The position numbers and the translations under genes were made by a program. A model generated the notes under the pieces. It searched no databases and was not told where the DNA came from. It worked only from the letters and a program-made list of their open reading frames with translations. Of a stretch of DNA of 64,000 nt, positions 54,011 to 64,000 are shown one piece after another. How positions within the stretch are numbered: the first letter of the stretch is position 1; each line of letters starts with the position of its first letter. This stretch comes from Prochlorococcus sp. AG-355-N16 (GTDB lineage Bacteria; Cyanobacteriota; Cyanobacteriia; PCC-6307; Cyanobiaceae), in assembly GCA_003278545.1 (NCBI GenBank), contig QCEF01000001.1, positions 1 through 64,000 of the forward strand. Reading direction: 5' to 3'.

Positions 54011-54760
54011 ATGACAAATATAATTAATGCAAAGAGAATTAATCAAATAACTATTTTTTTAAAGTCTTTAAATATTAAATCAAAAAGATTTTCTGAAATA
54101 ATTAGAACTAAAAATATTTCAATTATTCAAGATTTTAATCAAGCATTTATCCACTCCTCAGAGGATAAAATATTAAATTATGAAAAACTAGAATTTTTCG
54201 GAGATGCAGTGCTCAGATTAGCTGCTTCTAATTTTATTGAAAAAAAATATCCTCAAATGAGTGTAGGAGAAAGATCAGAGCTAAGAGCTCATATTGTAAG
54301 TGATGAATGGTTGACTAAATTAGGGGGAAAAATTGATATAGAAAAATTAATAATTAAAGGTCCTAAAGCTCTTGGTGATGAAAATTCAAAAAATACTATT
54401 ATTGGTGAAGCTACAGAAGCTTTAATCGGTTCTATTTACAAGTGCTTTAATTCTATTAAGGAAGTAAATCTTTGGTTAGATGATATTTGGGAGGAAGATT
54501 CAGAAATATTTTTAAAAGCTCCATATAAATTCAAATCTAAAACGGTATTGCAAGAGTGGTGTCAAAGTAAAGGTTTTGATTTGCCAGTCTATAAAATAAT
54601 TGAAGTCTCAAAGAAAAATGGGGACCCTAAAAGATTTTCTTGCGAAATATTTATCGAAGGATTAAAAGAATCATCTGCATTCGGCAAGTCCCACAAACAA
54701 GCAGAAACAAATGCAGCAAAAGTTTTGATAGAAAGATTTATTACTATAGGTAAAATATAA
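54011..54760 (+). CDS. rnc: ribonuclease III
   Basis: RNase III cleaves double-stranded RNA in rRNA processing. The 249 aa product has the signature YEKLEFFGDAVLRLAASNFI with catalytic acidic residues, GEATEALIGSIY (second acidic patch), and a C-terminal dsRBD (about 176-245: KTVLQEWCQSKG to GKSHKQAETNAAKVLIER). ATG 54011 is used; a TTG at 53990 would add seven residues that lie on the rnpB end. Confidence 0.93.
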   Translation: MTNIINAKRINQITIFLKSLNIKSKRFSEIIRTKNISIIQDFNQAFIHSSEDKILNYEKLEFFGDAVLRLAASNFIEKKYPQMSVGERSELRAHIVSDEWLTKLGGKIDIEKLIIKGPKALGDENSKNTIIGEATEALIGSIYKCFNSIKEVNLWLDDIWEEDSEIFLKAPYKFKSKTVLQEWCQSKGFDLPVYKIIEVSKKNGDPKRFSCEIFIEGLKESSAFGKSHKQAETNAAKVLIERFITIGKI

Positions 54761-54763
54761 TTT

Positions 54764-54949
54764 TTATACTATTTCTAAATTTGTTAGCTGAAAAGTTATG
54801 AGTTTATCCCAATTACCACCTTCAAAAAGAACCGCGGCTCTTTTTTTTGTAACTCGTTGTACAAAACCTTTATATCCTTTATAGATAGAATTGGCATCTT
54901 TTACAACAACAAAAGATCCAGGGAGTATGGGTTTAGTAGATAATTCCAT
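54764..54949 (-). CDS. ndhS: NDH-1 subunit S (ferredoxin-binding)
   Basis: The 61 aa SH3-like protein [51 protein letters not shown] closely resembles Synechocystis Ssl0352/NdhS, which helps ferredoxin dock on NDH-1. [12 protein letters not shown] is the hallmark. Its 5' start faces rimM; it converges on rnc with a 3-nt gap. Confidence 0.82.
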   Translation of the reverse strand: MELSTKPILPGSFVVVKDANSIYKGYKGFVQRVTKKRAAVLFEGGNWDKLITFQLTNLEIV

Positions 54950-54973
54950 AAAAGACTCTTTCTAATACAATAT

Positions 54974-55513
54974 ATGATAAATAAAAAAGAATGGTTGACT
55001 GTCGGTTTGATAACATCATGTCATGGAATTAATGGACAGGTAAAGGTTAAATCTCTAAGTGATTTTGAAGAAAGATTTTTAAAACCAGGAATTAGATGGT
55101 TACAACAAGAAAATCAAACTCCTTCAAAAATAGAACTTATATCTGGTTTCAAACAGCCTGGTAAAGAAATCTTCATAGTTAAGTTCCAAGGAATAAATAC
55201 GAGAAATCATGCAGAGCAACTGAAAAAATTTAAAATTCTTGTAAAAGCCGAAACACTGCCCAAATTAAAAAAGGAAGAATTCCACTTGTTAGAACTTGTA
55301 AATCTCGAGGTAAAGACTTTTGAAGATGATCAATTAAAAACAATTGGGAAAGTTATCAATTTAGAAAATGAGAAAAATAATTTACTTGTTATTGAACTTT
55401 TTCAAAATCAAAAAAAAGTTCTTGTACCATTTGTTAAAGAAATAGTCCCAGTAATAGATATAAAAAATAATTTTCTAATTATGAATCCTCCAAATGGACT
55501 TTTAGAGCTATAA
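54974..55513 (+). CDS. rimM: ribosome maturation factor RimM
   Basis: RimM binds S19 in the 30S head and assists late assembly. The 179 aa product has the N-terminal domain ([29 protein letters not shown]), a [16 protein letters not shown] segment and a C-terminal PRC-barrel domain ([13 protein letters not shown] to [13 protein letters not shown]). The normal length. It is divergent from ndhS by 24 bp. Confidence 0.93.
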   Translation: MINKKEWLTVGLITSCHGINGQVKVKSLSDFEERFLKPGIRWLQQENQTPSKIELISGFKQPGKEIFIVKFQGINTRNHAEQLKKFKILVKAETLPKLKKEEFHLLELVNLEVKTFEDDQLKTIGKVINLENEKNNLLVIELFQNQKKVLVPFVKEIVPVIDIKNNFLIMNPPNGLLEL

Positions 55514-55539
55514 ATTAAAAAAAATTTGTAAAAAAACCA

Positions 55540-57435
55540 TTATTCAACAGTTACACTTTTAGCTAAATTTCTTGGTTGATCCACGTCAAGTCCCCTATGA
55601 GATGCAATATGATAACTCAATAATTGTAAAGGCAATATATTAAGTAGAGGTGAAATCCATTCATTAGAGGAAGGAACTTTCATTAAATAATCAAAGATTT
55701 CAGTTCCTTTACATTCAGGAGCAATCCCAATTAAATATGAATCTCTAGCTTTTGCTTCTTGAGCATTACTGATAACTTTATCAAAAACCTCCCCAGGGGA
55801 GGCGATAGAAATTACAGGTACTTTTTTATCTAACAAAGCTATTGGACCGTGTTTCATTTCTCCAGCAGGATATCCAGCTGCATGAATATAACTAATTTCT
55901 TTAAGTTTTAACGCCCCTTCAAGGGCAATAGGATAATTTATTCCTCTTCCTAAAAAAATAACATCTTTAATATTAAAAAAGTCATGTGCGAGTTTTTCTG
56001 AAGATTTATTATGTTTCTCTATGAGATCTTCTAGTAATGGCGGGAGATTTTTAAGTTCGTTTATTAATTTACCTATTTCTTCAGGACTTTGATTACCTTT
56101 AATTTGAGCAAATTTGATTGCTAATCCATAAAAAGAAAGTAACTGAGCAAAAAAAGTTTTTGTTGCTGCAACTCCAACTTCTATTCCTGCACAAATATCA
56201 ATTATATTTGAAACCTGCCTTCCTATGGAACTCTCTTTTCTATTTGTTATTGCAATAAGATTAGGTTTAAATTTTTCGTTTTCAATTAAAGAACGTCTTT
56301 TAATTTCCATATCGATAGCCGCAATTGTATCAGCAGTCTCTCCGGATTGCGTGACTCCAATAGTCAATGTATTTGGCAATAGTGGAGGTGGTGAATATCG
56401 AAATTCGCTTGCAAAAAAGACATTTGTAGGGATACCTGAAAATTGTTCTAATAAAAAGCTGCCCACCATTGCAGCATGTTTACTTGTACCACAAGCAATA
56501 ATTTCAATTCTTTCTATTGATTCAAAAAACTCTGTATCAAATGAATAATTAATTTGATATTGACCATTGTCTGAGTTCTTAGTTAAATAATTTTCCAACC
56601 AGTTTTTTGTAGTCTGTGGCTGATCATATATCTCTTTCAACATGTAGTGTTTGAAATTCATCTTATCCATTATTTGCTCTGAGACTTTTAAAGAAACGGG
56701 ATTTCTATATTGTCTCTCGTTGCTTGAGTCATATATTTCAATTCCAAGCGGAGTCAACAAAGCTATTTCTTCATCTTCCATAGGCAAAATAATATTGGTA
56801 AAGTTTGCAATAGCTGGAGTATCACTAGCACAAATAAATTCTCCTTCACCCAAACCAATAATCAAGGGCGCTTGTCTTCTTGCAACTACCAAAGAGGTTG
56901 GAGCACCAGACCATAAAACTGCTAAAGCATAAGATCCTTCTAAATCAGATAATACATTTCTTACAGCTACTAATAATGTTGAACCATTATTCTCAAGATT
57001 AAGTTTACTTAAAGTACTTAATTCTCTTTGAATTAGATGGGGAATTACCTCGGTATCTGTATCAGAATTAAAAATAATGCCCTCTTCCTCTAATTTATTT
57101 TTTAAATCTTGGAAGTTTTCAATAATACCATTTTGAACAACTGCTATATTGCCTGAACTATCTATATGAGGATGTGCATTTTTAACCTCAGGTTTTCCAT
57201 GAGTTGCCCATCTAGTATGTCCTATACCCACAGTTCCGGGAATATTATGATCATTAAGATTACTTATTAAATTCTTTAGTTTTCCTTCTGCTTTTTTACA
57301 AGAAATACAATTATTTTCGGAATTTATTATTGCAATACCTGCGGAATCATAACCTCTATATTCAAGTTTTTCTAAACCATTAATTAATAATGGTAAAGCT
57401 TTTTTATATCCAGTTACAGCAACTATTCCACACAT
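55540..57435 (-). CDS. glmS: glutamine--fructose-6-phosphate aminotransferase
   Basis: GlmS makes glucosamine-6-phosphate, the first step to peptidoglycan precursors. The 631 aa product has the Ntn nucleophile Cys2 (MCGIVAVTGY), the glutaminase block GIGHTRWATHGKPEVKNAHPH, two SIS domains (IACGTSKHA, VTQSGETADT, LGRGINYPIALEGALKLKE) and the invariant C-terminal DVDQPRNLAKSVTVE. No glmS ribozyme was recognised upstream. Confidence 0.97.
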   Translation of the reverse strand: MCGIVAVTGYKKALPLLINGLEKLEYRGYDSAGIAIINSENNCISCKKAEGKLKNLISNLNDHNIPGTVGIGHTRWATHGKPEVKNAHPHIDSSGNIAVVQNGIIENFQDLKNKLEEEGIIFNSDTDTEVIPHLIQRELSTLSKLNLENNGSTLLVAVRNVLSDLEGSYALAVLWSGAPTSLVVARRQAPLIIGLGEGEFICASDTPAIANFTNIILPMEDEEIALLTPLGIEIYDSSNERQYRNPVSLKVSEQIMDKMNFKHYMLKEIYDQPQTTKNWLENYLTKNSDNGQYQINYSFDTEFFESIERIEIIACGTSKHAAMVGSFLLEQFSGIPTNVFFASEFRYSPPPLLPNTLTIGVTQSGETADTIAAIDMEIKRRSLIENEKFKPNLIAITNRKESSIGRQVSNIIDICAGIEVGVAATKTFFAQLLSFYGLAIKFAQIKGNQSPEEIGKLINELKNLPPLLEDLIEKHNKSSEKLAHDFFNIKDVIFLGRGINYPIALEGALKLKEISYIHAAGYPAGEMKHGPIALLDKKVPVISIASPGEVFDKVISNAQEAKARDSYLIGIAPECKGTEIFDYLMKVPSSNEWISPLLNILPLQLLSYHIASHRGLDVDQPRNLAKSVTVE

Positions 57436-57514
57436 ACGGATTTTTTTTCAATTATATTGAAATAAAATGCGTATTAACTAAAACATGGACTCTCTTAAAA
57501 CTGCACTATAAAAA

Positions 57515-57802
<288 letters not shown>

Positions 57803-57893
57803 TTACAAAGAAATTAAAAAAATTAAGATATGCTTCACTCTTGTTAACTCTAGGGCATAAAATCATATAGATAATTAGTAATTTTCATAAACT

Positions 57894-58133
57894 ATGTCAC
57901 AAGAAATCCTTGAAAAAGTGTGTTCTATTGTTTCAGAACAATTAAGCGTTGAAGCAGGAGAAGTCAAATCAGATTCAAACTTCCAAAATGATTTGGGTGC
58001 TGATTCTCTTGATACTGTTGAATTAGTAATGGCTCTTGAAGAAGCATTTGATATTGAAATTCCTGATGAAGCAGCTGAAGGAATAGCAACTGTTGGCGAT
58101 GCAGTAAAATTTATCGAAGAAAAAAAAGGTTAG
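57894..58133 (+). CDS. acpP: acyl carrier protein
   Basis: The 79 aa acidic four-helix protein has the phosphopantetheine site [12 protein letters not shown] (Ser of DSL). It carries growing acyl chains in fatty-acid synthesis. fabF begins 6 nt downstream, so the pair is co-transcribed. Confidence 0.98.
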   Translation: MSQEILEKVCSIVSEQLSVEAGEVKSDSNFQNDLGADSLDTVELVMALEEAFDIEIPDEAAEGIATVGDAVKFIEEKKG

Positions 58134-58139
58134 TTTAGG

Positions 58140-59384
58140 ATGCCAAATTTCCATCGAGTAGTTATTACTGGTATCGGAGCAGTAACTCCAATTGGTAATA
58201 ACATTGATGAATATTTAGTCGGTCTTCAAACAGGTACTAATGGGGTTTCAGATATTACTCTCTTTGATCCTGAACAACATCCCTGCAAATTTGCTGCAGA
58301 AGTAAAAAATCTTCAATCTGAGAATTTTATTGAAGCTAAAGAATCCAAAAGATGGGATCGTTTTTCCCAGTTTGGAGTTATTGCTGCAAAGCAAGCCTTT
58401 TATGATTCTGGACTTGAAATTACTGAAGCTAATGCATCAAGAATTGGGGTGATTATTGGTTCTGGTGTTGGAGGTTTACTAACTATGGAAAGTCAAGCTC
58501 AAATATTGAGTCATAAAGGGCCTAAAAGAGTAAGTCCATTTACAGTCCCAATGATGATTCCAAACATGGCTACTGGTTTGGCTGCAATCGCTTTGGGTGC
58601 CAAAGGACCAAGTTCCTCTGTTTCCACCGCTTGCGCTGCCGGTTCAAATGCAATTGGTGATTCTTTTAGATTACTTCAACTTGGGAAAGCAGATGCAATG
58701 ATCTGTGGGGGAGCAGAAGCAAGTATCACTCCTCTCGGAGTAGCTGGTTTTGCCAGTGCCAAAGCTCTTTCTTCCAGAAATGAAAGCCCTCAAACTGCTA
58801 GCAGACCTTTTGATGCAGAAAGAGATGGATTTGTTATTGGAGAGGGATCTGGAATTCTTGTTTTAGAAACTTTGGAAAATGCACAAAAAAGGAATGCGAG
58901 AATTTATGCAGAAATTATTGGTTATGGAACAACATGTGATGCTCATCACATAACTGCTCCATCTCCAGGCGGGATTGGAGGCGCCGAAGCTATCAAATTA
59001 GCAATTGAAGAAGCTTCTCTTAGCCTTGAAAAAGTTGATTACATAAATGCTCATGGAACAAGTACATCAGCTAATGACAAAAATGAAACTTCTGCAATAA
59101 AATCTATTTTTAGAGACAGATCTTACCTCATTCCTGTAAGCTCTACTAAGTCGATGACAGGTCATCTCCTAGGAGGCTCAGGAGGTATAGAAGCTGTAGC
59201 TTGTATACTTTCTTTGACACATAATTTTATCCCTCCTACAATTAACTACGTCAATCGAGATCCTGAATGTGATCTTGATTATGTACCAAATAATGCAAGA
59301 GAAGCTCAAGTAGGAGTTGCTCTTTCTAATTCTTTCGGATTTGGTGGTCACAATGTTTGCCTTGCTTTCAGCAAAATGAATTGA
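58140..59384 (+). CDS. fabF: 3-oxoacyl-[ACP] synthase II
   Basis: FabF performs chain-elongating Claisen condensations. The 414 aa product has the active-site Cys in [14 protein letters not shown] (C168 or close), the His residues in [14 protein letters not shown] and [15 protein letters not shown], and the C-terminal NSFGFGGHN. The acpP-fabF order is common in bacteria. tktA follows 43 bp later, possibly from its own promoter. Confidence 0.97.
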   Translation: MPNFHRVVITGIGAVTPIGNNIDEYLVGLQTGTNGVSDITLFDPEQHPCKFAAEVKNLQSENFIEAKESKRWDRFSQFGVIAAKQAFYDSGLEITEANASRIGVIIGSGVGGLLTMESQAQILSHKGPKRVSPFTVPMMIPNMATGLAAIALGAKGPSSSVSTACAAGSNAIGDSFRLLQLGKADAMICGGAEASITPLGVAGFASAKALSSRNESPQTASRPFDAERDGFVIGEGSGILVLETLENAQKRNARIYAEIIGYGTTCDAHHITAPSPGGIGGAEAIKLAIEEASLSLEKVDYINAHGTSTSANDKNETSAIKSIFRDRSYLIPVSSTKSMTGHLLGGSGGIEAVACILSLTHNFIPPTINYVNRDPECDLDYVPNNAREAQVGVALSNSFGFGGHNVCLAFSKMN

Positions 59385-59427
59385 AGTCAACCAATTCTGT
59401 ATTCACAACTTAACTTACTTTAAAACA

Positions 59428-61434
59428 ATGGTCGCTGCATCTGTTTCATTAGAATCACTTTGTGTAAATAGTATAAGAATGCTTGCTGTAGATGCAGTAA
59501 ATAAATCTAATAGTGGTCATCCTGGATTACCAATGGGATGTGCACCTATGGGTTATGCATTATGGCAAAACATACTTAATCACAACCCTAACAACCCAAA
59601 ATGGTTCAATAGAGACCGTTTTGTATTATCAGCTGGTCATGGCTGTATGCTGTTGTATTCCTTGCTTCATTTGACAGGATATAAATCAGTTTCCATAGAA
59701 GATATCAAAGAATTTAGGCAATGGGGATCAAAAACTCCTGGACATCCAGAAACATTCGAAACTGAAGGTGTTGAAGTTACAGCTGGGCCTCTTGGAGCAG
59801 GAATTTCAAATGCAGTTGGTTTAGCAATAGCTGAAACACACTTAGCAGCTAAATTTAATAAGCCTGATTGCAATATCGTTGATCACTATACTTATGTAAT
59901 AATGGGTGATGGCTGTAATCAAGAAGGTATTGCATCAGAGGCCTGCTCATTAGCTGGTCATCTTAAGCTTGGAAAATTAATTGCACTTTATGACGATAAC
60001 CAAATTACAATTGATGGGCGAACCGACGTTTCTTTTACTGAAGATGTCTTAAAAAGATACGAAGCTTATGGATGGCATGTACAACATGTTGAAGATGGAA
60101 ATCATGATGTTAAAGGAATCACTGAAGCTATCGAAAAAGCAAAATTAATTACAGACAAGCCTTCAATTATAAAAATTTCTACAACCATAGGTTACGGTTC
60201 TCCAAATAAATCAGATACTGCTGGAATTCATGGAGCAGCTGTTGGAGAAGAAGAAGCTGCATTAACTAGAGAATTTCTAAATTGGGAATATCCTCCATTT
60301 GAAATACCCGATGAAGTATATGCGCATTTTAGAAAATCAATAAACAAAGGTGAAAATTTAGAGAAAGAATGGGATTCTACATTTGAAGAATATCAAAAAA
60401 AATATCCCTCTGAAGGAGCCGAATTAAAAAGAATGTTAGAGGGTCAATTACCTGAAAATTGGGACTCAGATCTCCCCTCTTATTCACCCAATGATAAAGG
60501 GTTAGCCACTAGAAAGCATTCACAAATATGTTTAGGTGCTCTAGGTCCTAACCTACCTGAATTAATTGGCGGATCAGCAGATTTAACTCACTCTAATTAC
60601 ACAGATATAAAAGGAGAAACTGGATCATTCCAGCCACATAGCCCTGAAAAAAGATATTTACATTTTGGTGTACGAGAGCATGCAATGGCAGCTGTACTTA
60701 ATGGTATTGCCTATCACAATAGTGGTCTTATCCCTTATGGTGGAACCTTCCTTGTTTTCGCCGATTATATGAGGGGCTCAATGAGGCTTTCAGCACTTAG
60801 CGAATTAGGAGTCATCTATGTCTTAACTCATGATTCAATTGGTGTAGGAGAAGATGGCCCAACACATCAACCTATTGAAACTATCCCTTCTCTTCGCGCA
60901 ATGCCTAACATGCTAGTTTTCAGACCTGGAGATGGCAATGAGACAAGTGGAGCTTATAAGCTTGCTATTCAAAATCGAAAAAGACCTTCCGCCCTTTGTT
61001 TAAGTAGACAAGGTATGCCAAATCAAGAAAATACTTCTATAGACAAAGTTGCACTAGGAGGATATGTAGTTCTCGATTGTGAAGGAACACCAGACTTAAT
61101 ATTTATTGGTACAGGTAGCGAACTGAATCTTTGCATTGAAGCAAGTAAGGAAATTTCAAGCTTAGGTAAAAAAATTAGAGTTGTTTCTATGCCTTGTGTA
61201 GAACTTTTTGAAGAGCAAGAAGAATCTTATAAAGAAAGCATTTTACCTAGTAATGTGAAAAAGAGAGTTGTAGTAGAAGCTGCCCATTCATTTGGTTGGC
61301 ATAAATATACAGGTTTTGATGGAATTTGTATTACTATGGATAGGTTTGGTGCATCCGCACCAGGTGGAGAATGTATGAAAAATTTTGGATTTACAGTCGA
61401 AAACGTAGTTAATAAGACAAAAGAAATTCTATAA
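59428..61434 (+). CDS. tktA: transketolase
   Basis: A thiamine-diphosphate enzyme of the Calvin cycle and pentose phosphate pathway. The 668 aa product has [19 protein letters not shown], the ThDP motif [21 protein letters not shown]...[24 protein letters not shown], the pyrimidine-domain GVREHAMAA and [17 protein letters not shown]. Its thiamine cofactor pathway gene thiC is the convergent neighbour, 15 nt away. Confidence 0.98.
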   Translation: MVAASVSLESLCVNSIRMLAVDAVNKSNSGHPGLPMGCAPMGYALWQNILNHNPNNPKWFNRDRFVLSAGHGCMLLYSLLHLTGYKSVSIEDIKEFRQWGSKTPGHPETFETEGVEVTAGPLGAGISNAVGLAIAETHLAAKFNKPDCNIVDHYTYVIMGDGCNQEGIASEACSLAGHLKLGKLIALYDDNQITIDGRTDVSFTEDVLKRYEAYGWHVQHVEDGNHDVKGITEAIEKAKLITDKPSIIKISTTIGYGSPNKSDTAGIHGAAVGEEEAALTREFLNWEYPPFEIPDEVYAHFRKSINKGENLEKEWDSTFEEYQKKYPSEGAELKRMLEGQLPENWDSDLPSYSPNDKGLATRKHSQICLGALGPNLPELIGGSADLTHSNYTDIKGETGSFQPHSPEKRYLHFGVREHAMAAVLNGIAYHNSGLIPYGGTFLVFADYMRGSMRLSALSELGVIYVLTHDSIGVGEDGPTHQPIETIPSLRAMPNMLVFRPGDGNETSGAYKLAIQNRKRPSALCLSRQGMPNQENTSIDKVALGGYVVLDCEGTPDLIFIGTGSELNLCIEASKEISSLGKKIRVVSMPCVELFEEQEESYKESILPSNVKKRVVVEAAHSFGWHKYTGFDGICITMDRFGASAPGGECMKNFGFTVENVVNKTKEIL

Positions 61435-61449
61435 CTACATAATTGATAA

Positions 61450-62820
61450 CTACACTGAAGTATTGCATTCTTCAAGCTTATCTTTTAAATGATCAAGAGA
61501 TTCATCAGAAATCTTTGAATTCATTGGACAATGTTTAGGGCCACACATTGAACAAAACTCTGCCTTTTTAAATATTTCTTCGGGCAGTGTTTCATCATGG
61601 TACTGCTTTGCCCTTTCCGGATCTAATGAAAGTTCGAATTGTTTATTCCAATCAAAGTTATACCTTGCATGACTAAGTTCATCATCTCGATCACGAGCTC
61701 CAGCTCTATGTCTTGCTATATCAGCAGCATGAGCAGCTATTTTATAAGCAATTAAGCCTTCTCTTACATCTTCTGCATTTGGTAGACCTAGATGTTCTTT
61801 TGGAGTTACATAACATAACATAGAAGTTCCATACCACCCTGCCATCGCCGCCCCAATGGCACTTGATATATGGTCATAACCAGGGGATATATCTGTCACC
61901 AATGGACCAAGCACATAAAATGGGGCTTCAGAACATTCTTCCATTTGCTTTCTCACATTAAACTCAATTTGATCCATCGGTACATGACCAGGACCCTCAA
62001 CCATTACTTGAACATTATGTTCCCATGCTCTTCGAGTAAGCTCGCCTAAGGTCTTCAATTCAGCTAGCTGAGCATCATCCGAAGCATCATGTAAACATCC
62101 AGGCCTTAATGAGTCTCCTAGAGAAAAAGTACAATCATATTTCTTAAAAATCTCACAAATGTCATCAAACCTTGTGTAAAGGGGGTTTTGCTTGAAATGA
62201 TGTAACATCCATTGGGCTAAAATACCTCCCCCCCTACTGACAATTCCAGTAATTCTTCCTTTAACTTTCGGCAAATGCTCTATTAATAGCCCAGCATGAA
62301 TAGTTTGATAATCTACACCTTGCTGACAATGTTTCTCAATAATATGAAGAAAATCATCTTCAGTTAGTCTATCTATTGAACCGTGTACACTTTCTAATGC
62401 TTGATAAACAGGAACTGTTCCAATGGGGACAGGAGACTCATGGATAATTGCTTGCCGTACTTCATCTAAATTTACTCCTCCTGTAGAAAGATCCATGACC
62501 GTATCAGCCCCATATTTAACTGCCAGTTTTAGCTTCTCTACTTCTTCATTGATATCACTTGCATTAGGGGAAGCACCAATATTGGCATTAACTTTGCATC
62601 TTGAAGCAATGCCTATAGACATTGGTTCAAGATTCAAATGATTAATATTAGCTGGAATAATTAATCTTCCTCTTGCCACTTCTTCCATTATTAAAGAAGA
62701 AGGAAGATTCTCTTTTTTAGCAACAAAGTCCATTTCTTCAGTGATATATCCGTTTCTCGCAAAGTTCATTTGAGTTACATTTTCTTTCCCAAGGCGAGGC
62801 TTAATCCACGAACTTCTCAT
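61450..62820 (-). CDS. thiC: phosphomethylpyrimidine synthase ThiC
   Basis: A radical-SAM enzyme that turns 5-aminoimidazole ribotide into the thiamine pyrimidine. The 456 aa product has [54 protein letters not shown], and the C-terminal cluster motif CSMCGPKHC (CxxCxxxxC). Preceded by a TPP riboswitch, so it is very likely repressed by thiamine diphosphate. Confidence 0.98.
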   Translation of the reverse strand: MRSSWIKPRLGKENVTQMNFARNGYITEEMDFVAKKENLPSSLIMEEVARGRLIIPANINHLNLEPMSIGIASRCKVNANIGASPNASDINEEVEKLKLAVKYGADTVMDLSTGGVNLDEVRQAIIHESPVPIGTVPVYQALESVHGSIDRLTEDDFLHIIEKHCQQGVDYQTIHAGLLIEHLPKVKGRITGIVSRGGGILAQWMLHHFKQNPLYTRFDDICEIFKKYDCTFSLGDSLRPGCLHDASDDAQLAELKTLGELTRRAWEHNVQVMVEGPGHVPMDQIEFNVRKQMEECSEAPFYVLGPLVTDISPGYDHISSAIGAAMAGWYGTSMLCYVTPKEHLGLPNAEDVREGLIAYKIAAHAADIARHRAGARDRDDELSHARYNFDWNKQFELSLDPERAKQYHDETLPEEIFKKAEFCSMCGPKHCPMNSKISDESLDHLKDKLEECNTSV

Positions 62821-62867
62821 AATTTACAAATTTTTTAAAAGTGTTATTACTAAAGTTTGATCAAGTC

Positions 62868-62950
62868 TTCACTTCCCTGCATCAAGGTTAATGATTCAGG
62901 TTCAAAGGGTATGATCTCAGCTAAGATAAAATTCTTAGCACCCCTAGTAT
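62868..62950 (-). promoter_or_regulatory. TPP riboswitch (THI box) upstream of thiC
   Basis: On the minus strand the aptamer reads ACTAGGGGTGCTAAG, then GCTGAGATCATACCC, GAACCTGAATCATTAACC and GATGCAGGGAAGT. The GGGGTGC, CTGAGA, ACCTGA and GGGAAG blocks in this order are the THI-box core, with ACT/AGT closing P1. It lies about 50 nt before the thiC ATG, which suits translational or premature-termination control by TPP. Confidence 0.92.
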
Positions 62951-63018
62951 TTATATTATTAATAGCTCTTTTCTAAAAAATAGTCATCTCAAGTTGTGTA
63001 AAAATAAATAAAATGATT

Positions 63019-63234
63019 TTATTTAGCTTTTTGATAAGACTTTATCTTTTTTAAAATATTTTTTCTATCCAATTGTCTGCTTATACCCCTCTCCAAAATA
63101 ATTACAATCCCCATTAATCCAATAGGTAAATAAAAAATTTTCCTAGAATCGTCCCTAAATATAAATCCGATAGCAGATATGAGGATCATGAAAGGAGCCA
63201 CAAAAGATAAAATAAATCGTTTATGAATGTTCAT
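63019..63234 (-). CDS. small two-helix membrane protein (DUF3188-like)
   Basis: The 71 aa product has two membrane helices (FILSFVAPFMILISAIGFIF and KIFYLPIGLMGIVIILERG) and a basic C-terminal tail (RQLDRKNILKKIKSYQKAK). Its ATG overlaps the stop of the upstream amidohydrolase gene by 4 nt (ATGA), so translation is likely coupled. It resembles small cyanobacterial membrane proteins of DUF3188 type; function unknown. Confidence 0.65.
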   Translation of the reverse strand: MNIHKRFILSFVAPFMILISAIGFIFRDDSRKIFYLPIGLMGIVIILERGISRQLDRKNILKKIKSYQKAK

Positions 63235-64000
63235 TTACTCATTATATTAATTTTTTCATTGTTTAATTTTACTATGGATTCTGTTATCACTTTAATTCCA
63301 ATAGCAATAGCTCTTTCATCTGGATCAAATTTTGAACTATGAAGCGGAGCACATCCATTTGAACTCGAAACGCCAAGCCTAAACATGGCCCCTGGAATAT
63401 CTTTTAAAAATTCAGCGAAATCCTCAGCTCCTAATGATGGTTTTTGTAATTCGATAACATTTTCTTGACCCAAAACCTTAATTCCCGAATCTCTAAGGAC
63501 TCTATTAATTTCAGAATTATTATTAACTGCTGGAGTGATTTCTCTAAATATTACTTTTGCTTCAGCTCCGCAACTATTAGCTAATGAATTGATATTTTCA
63601 TTGAGCCAATTACCAATATTCTTAAATACTTGACGATTAGTGCATCTAACCGTACCAATTAAATTAACTTTTTCAGCAAGAACATTGAATGCATTGCCAC
63701 CATTTATTTTCCCAAAAGTTATTACTACAGGATCTAGAGGATCTAACTTCCTTGTTATTGATTCTTGAATTCCCGAGATCACTTTAGAGGCTGCCCAAAT
63801 AGCATCAACTCCTTCATAAGGTCGAGCACCATGCCCTGATTTTCCTTTAATCTCTACCTTAAGTTCTCCCGCAGCTGCGGTTAAACTCCCCTCTTTAATG
63901 CCAATAGTCCCTGCTGATAAATCTGGGTAAACATGGACTCCTAAAATATAGTTTAACCCATTAATTGCACCATCCTTAATCATCCATCTAGCTCCGCTCG
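63231..64000 (-). CDS. M20D-family amidohydrolase, C-terminal part
   Basis: The frame stays open to the window edge: SGARW precedes MIKDGAINGLNYILGVHVYPDLSAGTIG, so the 5' end is missing and ATG 63983 is not the true start. GVHVYPDL supplies a metal-ligand His; SGHGARPYEGVDAI begins the dimerisation lid; GAEDFAEFLKDIPGAMFRLG supplies Glu and Asp; and ends with APLHSSKFDPDE with the last His. The family hydrolyses N-acyl amino acids (amidohydrolase/hippuricase type). Exact substrate unknown. Confidence 0.9.
   Translation of the reverse strand, partial: SGARWMIKDGAINGLNYILGVHVYPDLSAGTIGIKEGSLTAAAGELKVEIKGKSGHGARPYEGVDAIWAASKVISGIQESITRKLDPLDPVVITFGKINGGNAFNVLAEKVNLIGTVRCTNRQVFKNIGNWLNENINSLANSCGAEAKVIFREITPAVNNNSEINRVLRDSGIKVLGQENVIELQKPSLGAEDFAEFLKDIPGAMFRLGVSSSNGCAPLHSSKFDPDERAIAIGIKVITESIVKLNNEKINIMSK

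Overview
The window reads as a low-GC, streamlined cyanobacterium, almost certainly high-light-adapted Prochlorococcus. Photosystem I genes (psaC, psaD), NDH-1 subunits (ndhN, ndhS), phycoerythrobilin synthesis genes (ho1-pebA-pebB), a cyanobacterial glutamate-cysteine ligase, DUF2839, CAAD/CURT1 and complex-C assembly (CCB) proteins, and a panC-cmk fusion all point there. So do the short spacers, AT-rich codons and near absence of mobile DNA. The assignment rests on recognised protein families and gene order; no database was searched.

Layout. 1-6257: minus-strand S10-spc ribosomal operon from rplC to the first codons of rpsH. 6537-8026: ndhN-ldpA. 8121-10195: tRNA-Gln, a HAD hydrolase, then recA behind a perfect cyanobacterial LexA box. 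10198-15607: DUF2839, a degenerate DinG-like helicase, tyrA, a CrtD-like carotenoid enzyme head to head with a fructosamine kinase, and a CAAD protein. 15902-19595: MoeB-rhodanese, a tandem-duplicated cobalamin adenosyltransferase-like protein, larE and speD. 19649-20891: recF, whose 5' end has no usable standard start in frame, and tRNA-Arg. 20903-31315: ppc, gshA, trpE, psaD, a divergent histidine kinase, rodA and mrp. 31476-35421: hemF, a CCB-type assembly factor, RNase D and an LpxB-like protein.

35464-36795 is the most accessory-looking stretch. tRNA-Cys is followed 1.25 kb downstream by a degraded direct copy of its own 3' end. The interval holds two small secreted-protein genes (a glycine-zipper protein and an LprI/DUF1311-like protein), a perfect 24-bp palindrome and an 11-bp inverted repeat. 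I interpret it as the remnant of a small tRNA-targeted insertion; no integrase is present.

36945-49911: two hypothetical genes, purM, panC-cmk, a low-molecular-weight phosphatase with the bilin operon, icd with a leader hairpin, a four-carbon acid sugar kinase, a sugar epimerase, an alpha/beta hydrolase and a Na+/H+ antiporter. 50044-64000: glgP, tRNA-Arg(CCT), the RNase P RNA, rnc, ndhS, rimM, glmS, psaC, acpP-fabF, tktA, thiC with a TPP riboswitch, and an M20 amidohydrolase running off the end.

Most of the window is ordinary core genome: translation, photosynthesis, C/N metabolism, cofactors and DNA repair. The items most worth a second look are the recF start, the tRNA-Cys mini-island, the paired P-loop CobA-like protein, the decayed helicase and the head-to-head carotenoid/deglycation pair.
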